From Mrakia gelida (lineage: Eukaryota; Basidiomycota; Tremellomycetes; Cystofilobasidiales; Mrakiaceae): 64,000 nt of DNA. The stretch's first letter is position 1, and each line of letters begins with the position of its first letter. The position numbers and the translations under genes were made by a program. Of the stretch, positions 22,891-35,038 are shown one piece after another. Below the pieces are notes generated by a model. It saw nothing but the letters and a program-made list of their open reading frames with translations, did no database searches and was not told where the DNA came from. The stretch is from the NCBI GenBank assembly GCA_024345305.1, contig BRON01000004.1, forward strand, positions 1,984,001 to 2,048,000. The letters run 5' to 3'.

Positions 22891-24671
22891 GACGAGGAGA
22901 AGTGGGTGGCTGTGAAAGCGCTTTTGAGGAGGTGTTGAGCGTTGAAGAGGAGAGAAAAGGAAGGGAAACCAAAGTTGAGCTCGCACGGATTCTGGCTCCG
23001 AGTTTTCTGTTCTTTCTAGCACTTTCGAGGAGAAAAAGTGTCATATTGCATCGACGCATCTCATCATCTACATACGAAGCTACAATCTCTTTACTTCGTA
23101 CACCGGAAAGACTGCGGAAAATACTCTCCCAGCTCCGATCTTCCCACCCACCCTCGCCGTTCCCTTCCCAACCTTCACCTCTCCCTTCCGTCCGTCGTTC
23201 CCTGCTTTCCTTCCCCTACCCTCCACACCACCCACACCCACACCCAACCTCTCCCTCTCCTCCTACCCGCGCCATGGCTCCACCTCCCAAACGCAACTCA
23301 CCCAGCCCAAACTCCAACGGAGCCTCGGACTGAGCTCAAACGCGTTTCAGCCCTCCCTCCTCCCCTTCGTTCGGCCCACTTCTCTCTCCCAACTTCCCAC
23401 CTCCCACCCAACCTCTGCAACACTCACGCCCTCACCTCCTCCACCCAACGAGTCAGTTTCCGACGTCGCGATCCCGGATCACGACTCAGGAAGATCAACG
23501 CGACGAACGGGCGAACGGACGAAGGGGAGCCTGGTTCCATTCGCCTCGACTCGACCTCGCCTCTCCTCCCTCCACGTCCCAGGCGACCTCCAGCGGCGGC
23601 TCGCCCTGCAGCCCTCGTCGATCTGGAGGAGGTTGAGCGAAGGCTGAGCGGAGGAGGGACGCGTTTGCGGGAGGAAGGGAGGGAGGGGATGGAAGGGTGA
23701 TGGTGAGCTCGACTCGTTTCTGAGCGAGCGAGCTCGTCGATGAGGGATCCGAGATTGGGGTGGAGGAGAAGGAGCAGGTGGATAGTAGGGAGAGATGTTG
23801 AGGGCGGTGGTGTGCTGGTGGAGAGAGCGGTGCTGCGTTGATGGGTGAGGGAAGGAGGGCGACGGGAGAAGAGAAGGAGGAGGAAGTTGGGTGAGCTCGA
23901 TCATGGGGCGTCAGAGAGGCGTTAGTGATAGGTGTGGAGTCAGCTAGACCTCAAGTGACTGCCCTGCTCGTCAAGTACTTGTGCGTCCTCGTCCCCTCCT
24001 CTACTCTCCCTCCTCGCTCGTCTGTCCAACCCATCTTCGTCTCGCCAACTCGAATGCACTCACCTTTCTCCTCTTCGTGTTCGCCTGCCGCTCATCAGTT
24101 CAGCCTTCATCTTCCCTACCCGAACCATCCCCTTCAAAGCGTATTCCTCGACTCCATCCCAACCTCTCGACGTCCGAAACCGACCTCGATTCTTCTCTTG
24201 TGGACGATGCGTTGCTGCATCCTTCATCAGGCTTCTGTCCCACATACGCTCATCCACGACTCTCTACCTCGGATCCTCTCACTTCCATTTGCGCTCTTTC
24301 CCTCCCACTCACTTCCTCTGTTTGTTTCGCTTGTGCTCGACTCGACTCGACGCGTCTTGTTCCTCTCTTCTCTTTCGTTTGTCTGCTTCACTTTGTTTTG
24401 AGGATCTGTTGTTTTCCCTTCGCTCGTTCCTTTCATATCACTGGTGCTCTGTATCCCTTGCTTCGCACCGAACGAAGGAAGAGAGCGGGGAGGGGAGGGG
24501 AAACGAGACGAAACGAGACGCGTCGCAAGGCTTCGGTCAATCAAGCAGATACAAACAAACAGATTTGATAGCTCACCATAAGTGATGTGTCTAAGTCCAA
24601 ATGGAGCTCTAAGTCTAAGTCTAGTTTCCGGGATCTCTATAACCGCGACCCATCTAAGTCTTCTCGCTCAC
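22891..24671. other. 1.8 kb without a convincing gene
   Basis: Several overlapping basic, Ser/Pro-rich frames occur on the plus strand: MAPPPKRNSPSPNS near 23274, two alternative frames across 23450-23700, and PSSSLPEPSPSKRIP near 24105-24300. No set of splice sites joins them into one credible protein. A promoter for ATP11 must lie at the left end. A fast-evolving small gene or a non-coding RNA could be hidden here. Confidence 0.4.
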
Positions 24672-27246
24672 TCACTCCCTCCCCCCCATCACAATCTCCC
24701 TCATCCCCTTCCCCTCCGCATCCGGATCCTTCTGATCCTCCTCCTCAGGTTGAGGCGCGCCAGGCACGATCCCGTGCCACAAAAGCGTGACGGTTCCGAT
24801 GAGGTTGGATGCCCACCTGGAAAACAAAACGCGAAAGCACACAAAACAGAGACGAAGGGGGTCAGCGAGGGTGTGGGTTTGGGGAGGGGTCAGTTTGGCG
24901 AGAAAAGGGTGAGCGCGCAACTCACATGCACGCAACAAAACATGTGAGGATGATGTTGATCACCCCGAAGGTTTTGGAGGGGAAGTAGGTTCCGAAACGG
25001 CCGCAGGTTGAGATGAATCCGGCTGAAACGAGGGAAGTCAAAAGGGAGGGTTGGTGGGTGAGTGGGAGGGAAGAAAAGAGATGGGAGTGTAGGGTTGCGA
25101 TTGGTACACTAACCGAGAGGGAAGGTCATGGCCCACCAGGACTGAGGAGAGGGAAGAGGAGAGATCAGCGACGCGTCGAAAGGAGGGAACGCGAAAGGAT
25201 GAACGTTGGACTGACCATCTCAAACTTTCTCACATAACCAGTATGCAGAATCTCATAAACGGCCATGACGAGAAAGTGGGAGTGGACTGAAGACGAACAA
25301 ACGAAAACAAGCGAAGGTCAGTGGGACGCGATTCGACGAGCCGTCTCGCATCACTCTGAACCGAACACGAGCAACTCACCGAACAACACCCAGCAACAAA
25401 TCCCCATCAACAAGAGAGACCACCAAACTCCCACAACGAAAAAGATCTGCGCGATCAAGTGAGGATCCATCGAGCCTCCGTCGAACCCTCCCAAGAAGTT
25501 CGTTTGAGGGAAGATGTCGAGGGAAGCGTTTCCGAGGTTGACGAGTGCGAGAGCAGTGAATCCTGGAGGACCACAGGCGATGGCGTAGGTGAGGAGGATT
25601 TTGGTTGGGGCTTTGGCTAGAGGGAGGGAGGGAGGAAGGGGAGACGCGTTGTTGTTGGTTTTGAAGATGGAGAACGGGCGAGGTCAGAAGGATAGCTTCG
25701 TACGAGGAGGAGATGAGGTGAGAGGAAAGACTAACCGAGTGTGATGTGACGGTGGATCCAGAGACTCATTTTCTGGTGGAGGAGAAGGGTGAAGCGGCCG
25801 GGAGGGAGTGAGAGGGAGGAAACGAGACGCGTCAGTCGGCATTTCGAATCGAAGCCGTCTGCGAAAAGCGAAAGAGCACTCACCAGGTATCCCATGAAGA
25901 ACCCAAGTCCCTGCATGATATACGAGAACAACACGACTGTGAGAGCTCGCGACGGGTCGATTTGCGCGAGATGAGGAGCGAGAAGTCCGCCCAAGGTTCC
26001 GACGAGCATCAAAGGGAAGACCTCCAAGCTATGAACGTAGAGCAAACGAGTCAGCGAGACCCCGAGACATTTCAATGGGCAGGGCGAGCTCTTCGACCTA
26101 AGGAGGAAGAGCTCGAGCTCGAGCTGTCCCGACGCGAAGCGAGCAAGAAGTCGCGTCAAACTCACCACTCTGAAGGTCCAACCAGCTCGAGATCACGAGG
26201 AAGACTCCGGCTGAAAATATCAAAGGTCCAGTGTCAGCGACGTGTAAGCTTTTGCAGAGCTTCGAACTTCTCTGACCAGAAGACGAGGAAGACGCGTCGA
26301 CTCACAAAGTGCACTGAACGACGAGTCCCCCGGCTGCTGCCAAGACGAAGTAGACCCAGAATGCAACGTAGCAAGCCTCCACGAGCCATGGTCCACTAAA
26401 TGGGATTCCGTATGCCACCGTCCCCAAGATGATTGTGCAAAGAGCGAGAGGGAAAGCTGGGAACCAAATTCCTTCAGACTCGTCGTAGAACGAGGCGAGG
26501 AACTTCTTGGGGTGACGAATCATCCTCCGGCAGGTCATGGTGATGTTGAGGAAAAGGATGACGATGTTGAGGATGAGGAAGATGGAACCTGAGAGGCAGG
26601 CAAAGAACAGAGATGAGCTGGAGGCCGACGAGTACGAAGAACGAGTAGAACGAAGACGAGACCGGCTCACCCAGTGCGTGTTGGCCCTTGAAAGCATACG
26701 GTATCGAAGAGATGCACACGCAGACGGCTCCTGTTCCTATGTTCACGGTGTACCTGCGATATCGAGTCGAGAGAGAGTCAGCAAAGCGTCGTTGAGCTCG
26801 AGAGACGACGCAGGCGATCGGCTCGGACTGTCGTTCCTTTGCGTCTGAGCCTCGGGGGTCCATCAGCTCGCTTCTAGCTGAGAAAGAGATGGTGAATCAC
26901 ATCAGCCAGCTCCAATCCCTAGCCCACTGCACCTGCGACCACGGAACAGGATGACGTTCGACTTCAGGCTTCGAGGGTTTCGTCGGCGTCGAGGGACGAG
27001 TGGAGAGAAGTTTTGAGGGAGAGGAGGGTCTCGTAGCGTTCGGTGAAGGGGAGTAGGTGGTATTCGATTGAGCGTAGGTGGCATTGGGTCGGGATTCGTC
27101 GACCTGGTAATCTTCAGATGGGGAGGGAAGGAGAAGATATTAACGGATGAAGGAGGGGACGTCGGTAGTTGGCTTGTCGTTTTCGACTGACGCTGGAAGA
27201 TCAAATTTGACAGAGGAACTCACGGGCTTTTCTAGACTGAAGCATC
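24672..27246 (-). CDS. TDT/Mae1-type C4-dicarboxylate (malate) transporter, copy 1
   Basis: About ten exons join from ATG 27244-27246 to TGA 24672-24674. A Pro/Ser/Thr-rich cytosolic tail ends in RDWSWLMYTVNIGTGAV, which starts the first helix. The following helices include SIPYAFKGQHALG, IFLILNIVILFLNI, PAFPLALCTIILGTVAYG, LEVFPLMLVGTLGGLLAPHL, DPSRALTVVLFSYIMQGLGF, ILLTYAIACGPPGFTALAL and FGVINIILTCFVA. The tenfold hydrophobic layout, the G-x-G-F motif and the P-P-G-F-T block mark the tellurite-resistance/dicarboxylate transporter (TDT) superfamily, which also contains the sulphite pump Ssu1 and plant SLAC1. A malic enzyme divergently transcribed 222 bp away favours malate or related dicarboxylates. 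A close paralogue lies at 41936-44483. Confidence 0.85.
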
Positions 27247-27468
27247 ACCGGTTGATCCTCCTTGTAGGCTGGTTGGGTGGTGATAGCGAGGGTTCTGGTT
27301 GGTGGGGAGAGGTGATTTTTGCAGCCCTCGTTTCAATCGAGCTCACCACCGACGACCCCTTCCCTCCCCGCCTCCTTCCCCTCCTCCGTGACCTTTATTT
27401 CGAGCTTTCGAGAGCCCTCTCCTGCCCTTTTTCTCTTCTCAGCCCCAACCACCATCATCCCAAACTCA
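27247..27468. promoter_or_regulatory. Bidirectional promoter of malate transporter and malic enzyme
   Basis: Only 222 bp separate the two divergent start codons, so both genes must be controlled from the same stretch. It is C/T-rich on the malic-enzyme side. No TATA box or named transcription-factor site was recognised. Shared regulation is inferred from geometry and from the matching metabolic roles. Confidence 0.65.
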
Positions 27469-30363
27469 ATGTCTCCTCGAAAAGTTGCCCTCAAAGGAGA
27501 ACTCCTGCTCGATTCAGCAGAGCTCAAGTGAGGAACAACACTTCTCTCGGGAGAGTCAGGGAAGAGTCGAGCTCACCACGGTCCCTCCTTCCTTCCCTTT
27601 CTTTCATTCTCACAGCAAAGGAACTGCGTTCACAGACTCTGAGAGACGAGATCTGGATCTCACCTCTCGTCTCCCGCTCACTGTCAACTCTCTCGATACC
27701 CAGTGCGAGCGAGCGTGGGCTCAGCTGGACGAGCTCAAGAATCCACTCCATAAGAACGAGGTGAGCTTGATCTTCCTTCCCTTGTCTTCTTCTCCCCCTC
27801 CCTGGCTCGACCGACACCTCGCTGACACCTTCCTTCTCCTCATCCCAGTTCCTCTGGAGTATGAAGGTACGTAGGTATCCGATGACGGCTGGGATGGCGG
27901 AGAACCTGCCACAGAACCGTCTCGTCCTACCCCTCTCGCGCCTAGCTGAGCTCACCCTTCCCTCTTCGTCTTCAGTCGCAAAACTGGGTGCTCTTTTACG
28001 CTCTCATCTCTCGCCATCTCACTGAACTCTTCCCTATCATCTATGTAAGCTCCCAACATCCTTTGCTTCCCTCTGCATCGATGCTGATCCGCCTACCTGC
28101 TCTTCTCCTCGTTCATCTCCTCCGTCCTAGACTCCCACCGAGGCCGACGCCATCGCTTCCTACTCCCACGTTTTCCGACGACCTCAAGGAGGTATCTTCC
28201 TTTCCTACCCTCGGAAGGATACCCTCGAACAGGACTTCAAGACTCATCTTCTCGATCCTAAGGGGAATAAGCGGCAGATCGACCTTGTTGTCGTCTCAGA
28301 CGGAGAAGCTATCTTGGTGCGTCTTCCCTTCCCTCTTAGTCCCCAGAGTAAGAACAGGGAGCTCACCTTATATCAACCTCGGGTTTTAAGGGTATCGGAG
28401 ACCAAGGAGCTGGAGGAATCGGCATCTCGTGAGTGTTTCGACGACTCGAGAGCGCCTTGTCTCTCAACGCGACTGACCCTTCCGTGTTCGTCGCCATCTC
28501 AACTCCTCCAGAACTGCCAAAGCCGTCATCTACACCCTCGCCGCCGGAGTCCATCCCGGAAGGATCCTTTCTATCGTCTTGGACGTAGGAACGAACAACA
28601 AGGAGCTGCTCGACGACCCTCTCTACGTTGGATGGAAGCACGAGAGGCTGAAGGGAAAGGAGTATGACGACTTCATCGACTCGTTCGTCAAGCTTTGCGA
28701 GAAGGAGCTCGGACAGGGAGCTCTGCTTCATTTCGAGGACTTCGGTAAGTTCGGATCGATTGTTTGTTCTCCTCAAACTTCGAGAGCTGACCTCGACGCG
28801 TCGTCCTCTTTCGCTCGCAGGAACGACGAACGCGAAGAGGATCCTGGATCGTTATCACGATACTCACGCCATCTTCAACGACGACGTTCAGGGAACTGGA
28901 GCTGTTACCTTGGCTGCTTTGGAGTCGGCGCTGAAAGTGACAAAGGAGAAGGTGAGTCGAATTGGTGAGAAGACCCAGCGTCCCTCGACTTGACGACTGA
29001 CCGAACCTCGTCTTTCTTCCAGATCACCGATCAACGAATCGTCATCTTCGGAGCCGGATCTGCTGTGAGCATCATTCCTCGTTCTATCAATCGAAGCTCT
29101 CGTTGACCATCCCTTTTCGCTTCTTATCAGGGACTCGGAATCGCGTCTCAACTTCGACAAGCCATTCAGCTCGCCGACGACTCTCTCTCCGACGAGGACG
29201 CTTCATCCAAGTTCTGGCTCGTCGACAAAGAGGGGCTCCTCACCTCCGACATGGACGTGCGGGAGGGTCTGACTAGGTTCGCTAGGAAGGACTGGAAGGG
29301 CGACAAGAAGGATCTCGAGGCCGTCGTTCGAGAGATCAAGCCTACCGTCCTGATCGGTACTAGTACTAGCCCTGGAGCGTTCACCGTGAGTCCGCGTCTC
29401 TCACTGATTGCCGAAGACATCTTTCTGATGCCCTCCCCGTTTTTGTCTTACAGGAATCCATCGTGACTCTCTCTTCGACGAACTTCCATCTCGACGCGAC
29501 TCGAAGCTGACGGCTTTCACCTTCTTCTTCTTCCCGTTTTCAGATCAAGGAGATGTCGAAACACGTCGACCGACCCATCATCTTCCCTCTGTCGAACCCT
29601 ACTCGACTCTGCGAGGTTCATCCCAAGGGTTCGTCGCGATCTCCTCCACTCCTCGAGCGCTCGCCTCTCGTGCGCTCTCGATCTGACAACGCGACTCTCC
29701 TTCCTCTTTCTCACAGATGCCAACGAGTGGTCCAACGGAAAGGCTCTTCTCGCAACCGGATCTCCCTTCGATCCCGTCAAGAACCCTCAGGGAGGACCTG
29801 ACTATGTCATCGCTGAGTGCAACGTGAGCTTTCGTTTCTTGCTCCTCTCTTTCGCTCTCTAGTCTGACGGCCTCGTCCTTTCTACAGAACGCTCTTCTCT
29901 ACCCAGGACTCTGCTGGGGAGCCATCCTCGCTCGGTCCAAGGTCGTCTCGGACACCATGATCGTCGCAGCTACCAAAGCTCTCGCCAAGATGTCCCCAGC
30001 AGCCAACGATCCCAACGCGTCGCTGCTGCCCGACTTCGGAGACTCGAGAGAGGTCAACTTCAAGATCGCTCTCGCTGTTTTGGATCAGGCCATCGAGGTA
30101 CGTGCATTCCTCGTTTCTCTGACTTTGGAACGAAGAGAGCTGACCTCGTCTTGTTGTGTTCGTTTCTCCAGGAGGGATCGGCGACCGTCGACGTGAAGAA
30201 GGAGGATCGAGAGAAGTACGCGAAGGACCTGCAGTGGAGTGAGTCTCGACACGTTCCTTGCTTCCTATCTGACGTAGAGAACAGAGCTGACTCGACTCTT
30301 TCCCTTCCTCCTGCAGACCCCGAGTACGAGGAGTTCGTGTACGACGCCGAGGGAGATCTTTGA
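27469..30363 (+). CDS. Malic enzyme (NAD(P)-dependent malate oxidative decarboxylase)
   Basis: About 14 exons join from ATG 27469 to TGA 30361-30363, giving roughly 580 residues. All family blocks are visible: FPIIYTPTEAD (catalytic Tyr), GGIFLSY, VVVSDGEAILGIGDQGAGGIGI (Arg/dinucleotide region), CEKELGQGALLHFEDFG, HAIFNDDVQGTGAV (metal-binding E/D-D residues), the Rossmann motif VIFGAGSAGLGIA, RPIIFPLSNPTRLCE, and ATGSPFDPV. The enzyme converts malate to pyruvate and CO2 with reduction of NAD or NADP. Cofactor choice cannot be fixed by eye, and the N-terminus MSPRKVALKGELLL is not a clear mitochondrial presequence. The malate transporter sits divergently upstream, so import and oxidation of malate may be co-expressed. 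Confidence 0.93.
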
Positions 30364-31021
30364 GCGCGTGGGCTGCTCGAGGGTGACGAGACTTACTGTA
30401 GACTTAGATGACCTATGATGAACCTTAGATGACACGACAGCGTGGCTTGTGGGCGCTGGAAAGAGGGAGTCCTTCGACTTCGCGCGCTGTTGAGCTTCAA
30501 ATCGAGTGAGAGGATGCGACTCGAGAAGAGGAAACGAGTCTTTCCTTCGACCTCTCGCTTCCATGCTTAATCTCGCGACTTTCAAAGGGATATCAAGAGA
30601 AAGTTCATCGTTAAGAGATAGAGAGACGGAGCCATCGTAAAGAAGGAAAGACAAACGAGAAAACGAGACGGGGGACGAGACGCGACGAGAGGTAGACGAA
30701 CGAGACGGGAACGATGAGGCGGAACAGGTAGACATTAGCGATTAGGAACGTAACTATAGATGGTCAGAAATGAACGGAAACCAGAGACTAGGGACGGAAC
30801 GGGAACGAGACGAGAGACGAGGCGATGTGCGATAACAGAACGAGAACAAGCGCGAGAAACAGACTAGGATTAGGTAGGTTAGAGAGAGGCCGTTAGGTGT
30901 CGAAGGGTGATGACCAACGTATAGAGGAGGGAGAAGGAAACATGAGAGAAAGGAGATACGAAAAGAGAAAGCGAAACGAAGACCAGCTTCGAAACGCGAG
31001 ACGCGACTCCTCCGTGTCTCC
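30364..31021. other. Convergent 3' flanks, purine-rich
   Basis: This 0.66-kb stretch lies between the malic enzyme stop and the next stop on the minus strand. From about 30640 it is rich in ACGAGA/GGGAACGAG words, like the 3' flanks at 12000-12180 and 36640-36800. These may be related UTR or terminator sequences. No coding frame is supported. Confidence 0.45.
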
Positions 31022-32252
31022 TCAGAACCATCCCGCCAAGCTCCTGTGCCCTTGGGCAGTCCAGTATCCATCGTCTTTAAGACCCAACCCCTGAGATTGC
31101 CATCGGGGGACGGGGACTGCTGGCCCGGAGGAGAAGGAGGAGTTGGTCGACGCGAAGGACGAGAGGGACGAGAAGGATCCGTTCGAGGAGTCGAGGGAGG
31201 GTCGAGTGGGAGTGATGGAGGCTGGATAATGTGAGGAGAAAGCTCAGAGTCAGTTACCGGCGAGAGTGATGCCCGAGGAGAGGGATGAGAGGACAGAGAG
31301 AGGAGACGAACGAGAACCAGAGCCGGAGTCGATGAGCGACGTGACGGAGACAGGGGCTCGTCCGTAGATCTTGGTCTTTCGGTGCGAGGTGGGAGCGTCT
31401 GTGAAAGAAGGTTAAAAACGCGAGTCAGTCGGGAAAATGTGGAATGCGAACTCGAAGAAAGGGAGACGAACCGAGAGAAGACTTCGAGCTCGACGCGTAG
31501 AAGACTGAAGAAGCTCGATGTTGCTTGGCAGGAGAGGCTGAAAGATGACGGGGAGAGAAGCGTTAGCCGGTGATCGAGAAAAGACGAGAGCGGGGAAGAA
31601 GAGGGAGGAAACGAACCTCGAAGCAAAGTGATGGAGTTCAACCCGACTCCTCCAATCATCGAGCCCTGAGGGACGAAGGTTCGAGCCACCTCGGTAGAGA
31701 CGTTGGCCATGTTGAAGTCGAAGTCTGAGGACGAGAGCAGAAAAGAGCAGGAGAGAGCGTGAGTCAGCATTCAGAAACGAACTGGACGCGATCGCTCGTT
31801 CACGCGACTCTGAGACCTCGACGCGAAAAGAACTCACCAAAGACGAGCAAATCTGCACCGCCCTCCTGCTCCCTCCTCTGCTCCTTTGCGGCCCTCCTCT
31901 CCTCCTCAGCTCTCCTCCCCTCGTCTCTAGCCTGAGCCTCAGCTCTGCATCGGTCGCATCCGCTCGACGACTGAAAGTCTCCGAACGTGACCGAGCCCTG
32001 ATCCGCGTACTTGGCTATCTCCTCGAGCTCACACGGGCAAGTGTTGTTGTGGGTGTTGCTGATGAAGGTGTTGGTAGGGAGAGAGATGATGGATTCGTTC
32101 TGAGGAAGAGGGGCGGAAATGAAGAGAGAGTCAGGGAGGGAGAAAGGGAGGGAAGACGAGCGGGACGAGAAGGAAGGAAACGAGAGACTCACGATTTTCT
32201 TGCTGCTACCCTCGGTGGTGGTGGCGAAAAGGCTGGTGATAGATTTGAACAT
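31022..32252 (-). CDS. Orphan protein with charged helix and two Cys pairs
   Basis: Six exons splice in phase. The start MFKSITSLFATTTEGSSKKI lies at 32250-32252. The next exon has C-P-C (NTCPCELEEIAKYADQG) and C-D-R-C (SSGCDRCRAEAQ), then an Arg/Glu-rich helix (RDEGRRAEEERRAAKEQRRE) and DLLVF. A short exon gives MANVSTEVARTFVPQ and GGVGLNSITLL. A microexon gives VFYASSSKSSL, and the remaining exons are Ser-rich, ending SLAGWF. No domain was recognised. The Cys pairs could bind metal, which is speculative. The splice phases agree across all joins, which supports a real gene. Confidence 0.6.
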
Positions 32253-32392
32253 GATGTTGAGATTCAGATGGAGTGGAAGGATGAGTGAGAGAAGTGGAGT
32301 GAAGGAGGGTTGGAAGGAGGGAAGATGTGGTTGAGTGTCGAGCTCACCTCCCACTCTCCCCGTCTTTTGTCCCTTCGTCCCCCCTCCAGCTG

Positions 32393-33177
32393 CTAACACG
32401 GACGCAAACGGCTCTCAAATTTGTAGAGCCGCAGGACGCAGTGTGCTAGATTAAGGGCTAGGGATAGATGGAACGCGTGGATCGAGGTCAGAAAATGTGA
32501 GGACGCGTTCCAGTCTCGATCAAAATAACGACGCGACGAGCCCGAAAAGCTTACCTGATTCGGTATAACCGTGGACGAAGAGCGGCGTTTGGAGACGGGG
32601 TGAGTGGCCGAGTGGGAATTGAGGTACTGATTGATTCGAACCCAGATTGAAGACGAGGAAGGAGGTCGAGCGGCGACGGAGGAAGGAAGCGAAGGCGAGC
32701 TTGCCGTCGACGGACGACGCAGAGGGAAGAGGAAAGGTTGTAAGGGGCATGTAATAGGTGCTGGGGATATGAGAAATTTGGAGAGGGAAGGCAAAAGATT
32801 AGTACGCGCTCGAAACGGGGAAGAAAGAGCTGAAAGAAGCTCACCTCGACCGTTCGACGCGTCGAGATTTGAACGAGGATCGCTTGAGGGGGGGTGGAAA
32901 CGTTGGGATCCGAAGGTCATGCACTGAAAGGCCTGGTCTGGAAGGAGCGAACGAACGAAGAGAGAAGTCAGCACAAAGCGCCCTCGCAGGAGATTGACTC
33001 GAGGGTCGGGACAAAAGACTCACGAGAGCGAGAGTGATGAGCCGGGAACGCGAGGAGAGCGACGATGGGCTTGGTAGGCGTAGTCAAAGGTGATCTAGAG
33101 AGCGAAGAGAGAGAGACCCATCTTAGCCAGAGAGTCAGCGCAGAGGAAAGACAACGTAAACTCACGAATTCGACGCG
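32393..33177 (-). other. Spliced-looking exons downstream of the F-box gene 1 stop
   Basis: Beyond the TGA at 33178-33180, canonical donors and acceptors define an intron starting 12 nt after the stop, a 71-nt exon, a second exon ending at a GTGAGC near 32845, an exon containing DGKLAFASFLRRR, and a last exon ending LRLYKFES. Read in the same phase as the F-box frame, the path stays open for about 150 codons. It may be an intron-bearing 3' UTR, a separate gene or a readthrough extension, and none of these is proven. Confidence 0.35.
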
Positions 33178-34238
33178 TCAGGCCGCTTCCTCCTTGATCA
33201 CCTCGTACTGCACCAGACCCTTCCTTCTAGCATCCTCACTCCCTACTAGTCCTTCCCTCGTCCACAACCTCTCTACCATGGCCTTGACCTCACCACACCA
33301 CTTCTCCGACGGCAATCGGACGACGACCTTCTCCACCTTCGTCAACGATGGAAGAACGCTTCGAAGGATGGGGGATATACAATCTCGAGTCGCTACCGTG
33401 TGCATGATCAAGATGATGGTAACACTCCGGCTAGTCCCTCGAAGACAAGCCCAGTTCTCCCTGCCTGCACCCTCACAGTCCTCCAAACACAGCAGGGAGA
33501 GGTTCGACCAGATCGCGTTTGACGGGAGTTCGATGGTAGGGATGGCTCCGACGCCGGAGGGATAGAGGAGGCCAACGAGGTGAGCCTCTCGAGGGTCGAA
33601 GAGTGGAGTGAGACACCGCCATGCGTCGAGGGGTCTCGCGAGTGGACGGGCACGGAGGGTGAGGGACTCGACTTCGACGGCGGCGTGGTCGGATTTGACA
33701 CGATCTCGAAGCAGGAGAGGGTTTGGAGAGAGATGATCCATGGGAGAAACGGTGAAGGTGAAGGATCCGATCCTCGTGAGGGAGAGGTAGGGCTCGAGTT
33801 GGGGTTGATGGGAGGAGTGCTGAAGAGGATCAAAGGGAAAGGGGAGGCGAGGCCGTCAGCTTCGAGCTCAACCTTGCTTGCCTCGACGAGAGCCTCCCAT
33901 CTGTTTCTCTACGTTTGAGGTGTTGGATAAAGGCTCACCCTAGGACAGAATAATCTTGCTACAGCCTGGAATCCTGTGATATCGATGTCGTCGTAGAGGA
34001 GCGGGGAGGAGAGTTGGAGGAAGGCGAGGGAGAGGGACGAGGTTTTGGCGAGCGTGGCAGGATCGCAGAAGCGAAGGATTTCTCGTTTGAGTTCGGTGGG
34101 GAGGAGGGGGAAGGGTTTTGCGGTCGAGAAGGTGGGGCTTTTGGAGGAGGAGTCGATGGGTGGATCGAGGGAGGAGATGATGAGGGAGGGAAGGGAGATG
34201 GAGGAGGAGGGAGAAGGAGATGGAAGAAGAGCGGCCAT
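33178..34238 (-). CDS. F-box-like protein, intact paralogue 1
   Basis: Two exons (33939-34238 and 33178-33819) give 313 residues. After a Ser/Pro-rich start, residues of about 48-85 form an F-box-like helix pair (LLPTELKREILRFCDPATLAKTSSLSLAFLQL) followed by LLYDDIDITGF. The second exon holds blocks typical of fungal F-box proteins without clear repeats: LTLRARPLARPL, FDPREAHLVGL, WSNLSLLCLEDC and VEKVVVRLPSE. The likely role is substrate recruitment to an SCF ligase, with the target unknown. A diverged paralogue lies at 37470-38463 on the same strand. The gene is divergent to the orphan copy at 35039. Confidence 0.7.
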
Positions 34239-35038
34239 TTCGATGGTAAAAGGGGACGAATGGGATAAGGTTGAAATTGTGGGAAGTAGGAGGTGATGGA
34301 TATTACTGTTGGGAGTCGAAAAAGAGTCGACGAACAGTTTGGCTTGTTGAGATGGTGAAGGAGAGAGGCTTGCGGGAAAGGGAGCTCGACGCAAAGGAAG
34401 TTGAGCTTCGTCGTTTTCCTTTGCTTCCGTCCTTTCAACTGCATCTCCCTCCCTTCGACAGCTTATACGACCAACAGACATCTCATCGTACAGGACGGCC
34501 TCCCTCCAGCTCTCTCAAGCCATGTTCCCTCTCGTTCGCCTTCTATCCTCTATAGGTCCATCTTCCTCCCCTCCGTCCCTTCCCCTTCCCTCCTCCTCTC
34601 CCCCTCACTTCGACTCCTCCTTTCCTCGATCTGTCTCCTCTCGGCAGCCCCCATGTCACTGGTCACCTCACCTGCACCTCGCTAACCGTCACCTGACTTC
34701 TCCTCTTTTCACTCGATCAAGGAAGATTTTCTCAGCCCAAGGCACGATCGAGTTCAGAGCGGGAAGGGAGGTGAAGTGATGAGCTCGACGATGTCGACCT
34801 TCTTGACCTCCCCTCCTTTGCCTTCTTCTCTCCTTCAACCACATCCTCGCTTAACTCGCCCTTCACCATCGAATGGAATTCAACGTCGGAAGAACTCTCT
34901 CAGCCAGCCAAATCAACCCAAACCCTCTCCTCCCTCGCCCAGCTCAAATCCAAACCAAAACTCAACGCGTCCTCCCTCCCTCTTCCTCTGCCTCCAACCC
35001 ACCCAAACTACCCACCCACCTAAACCAACATCACCAGC
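34239..35038. promoter_or_regulatory. Divergent intergenic region of F-box gene 1 and orphan copy 2
   Basis: This 0.8-kb region lies between two outward-facing start codons. The right end, from about 34870, matches the 5' flank of the 12-kb orphan copy. A frame opening at ATG 34873 runs into the orphan coding region in a different phase, which matters for how the frameshifted copy could be translated. The rest is C/T-rich without a coding signal. Confidence 0.5.

Noticed and set aside
23038..23700. Pro/Ser-rich plus-strand frame of 220 codons as a gene
   Set aside because: Composition follows the C/T-rich DNA, two other frames are equally open, and no splice chain leads in or out.
30640..30900. 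Purine-rich ACGAGA words as a transposon end or satellite
   Set aside because: No terminal repeats, target-site duplication or regular period were visible. Similar wording in several 3' flanks fits UTR composition.
32520..32750. Separate gene starting at the internal ATG encoding MPLTTFPL
   Set aside because: A good acceptor lies just upstream and the frame is already open before the ATG, so an internal exon is more likely than a start.
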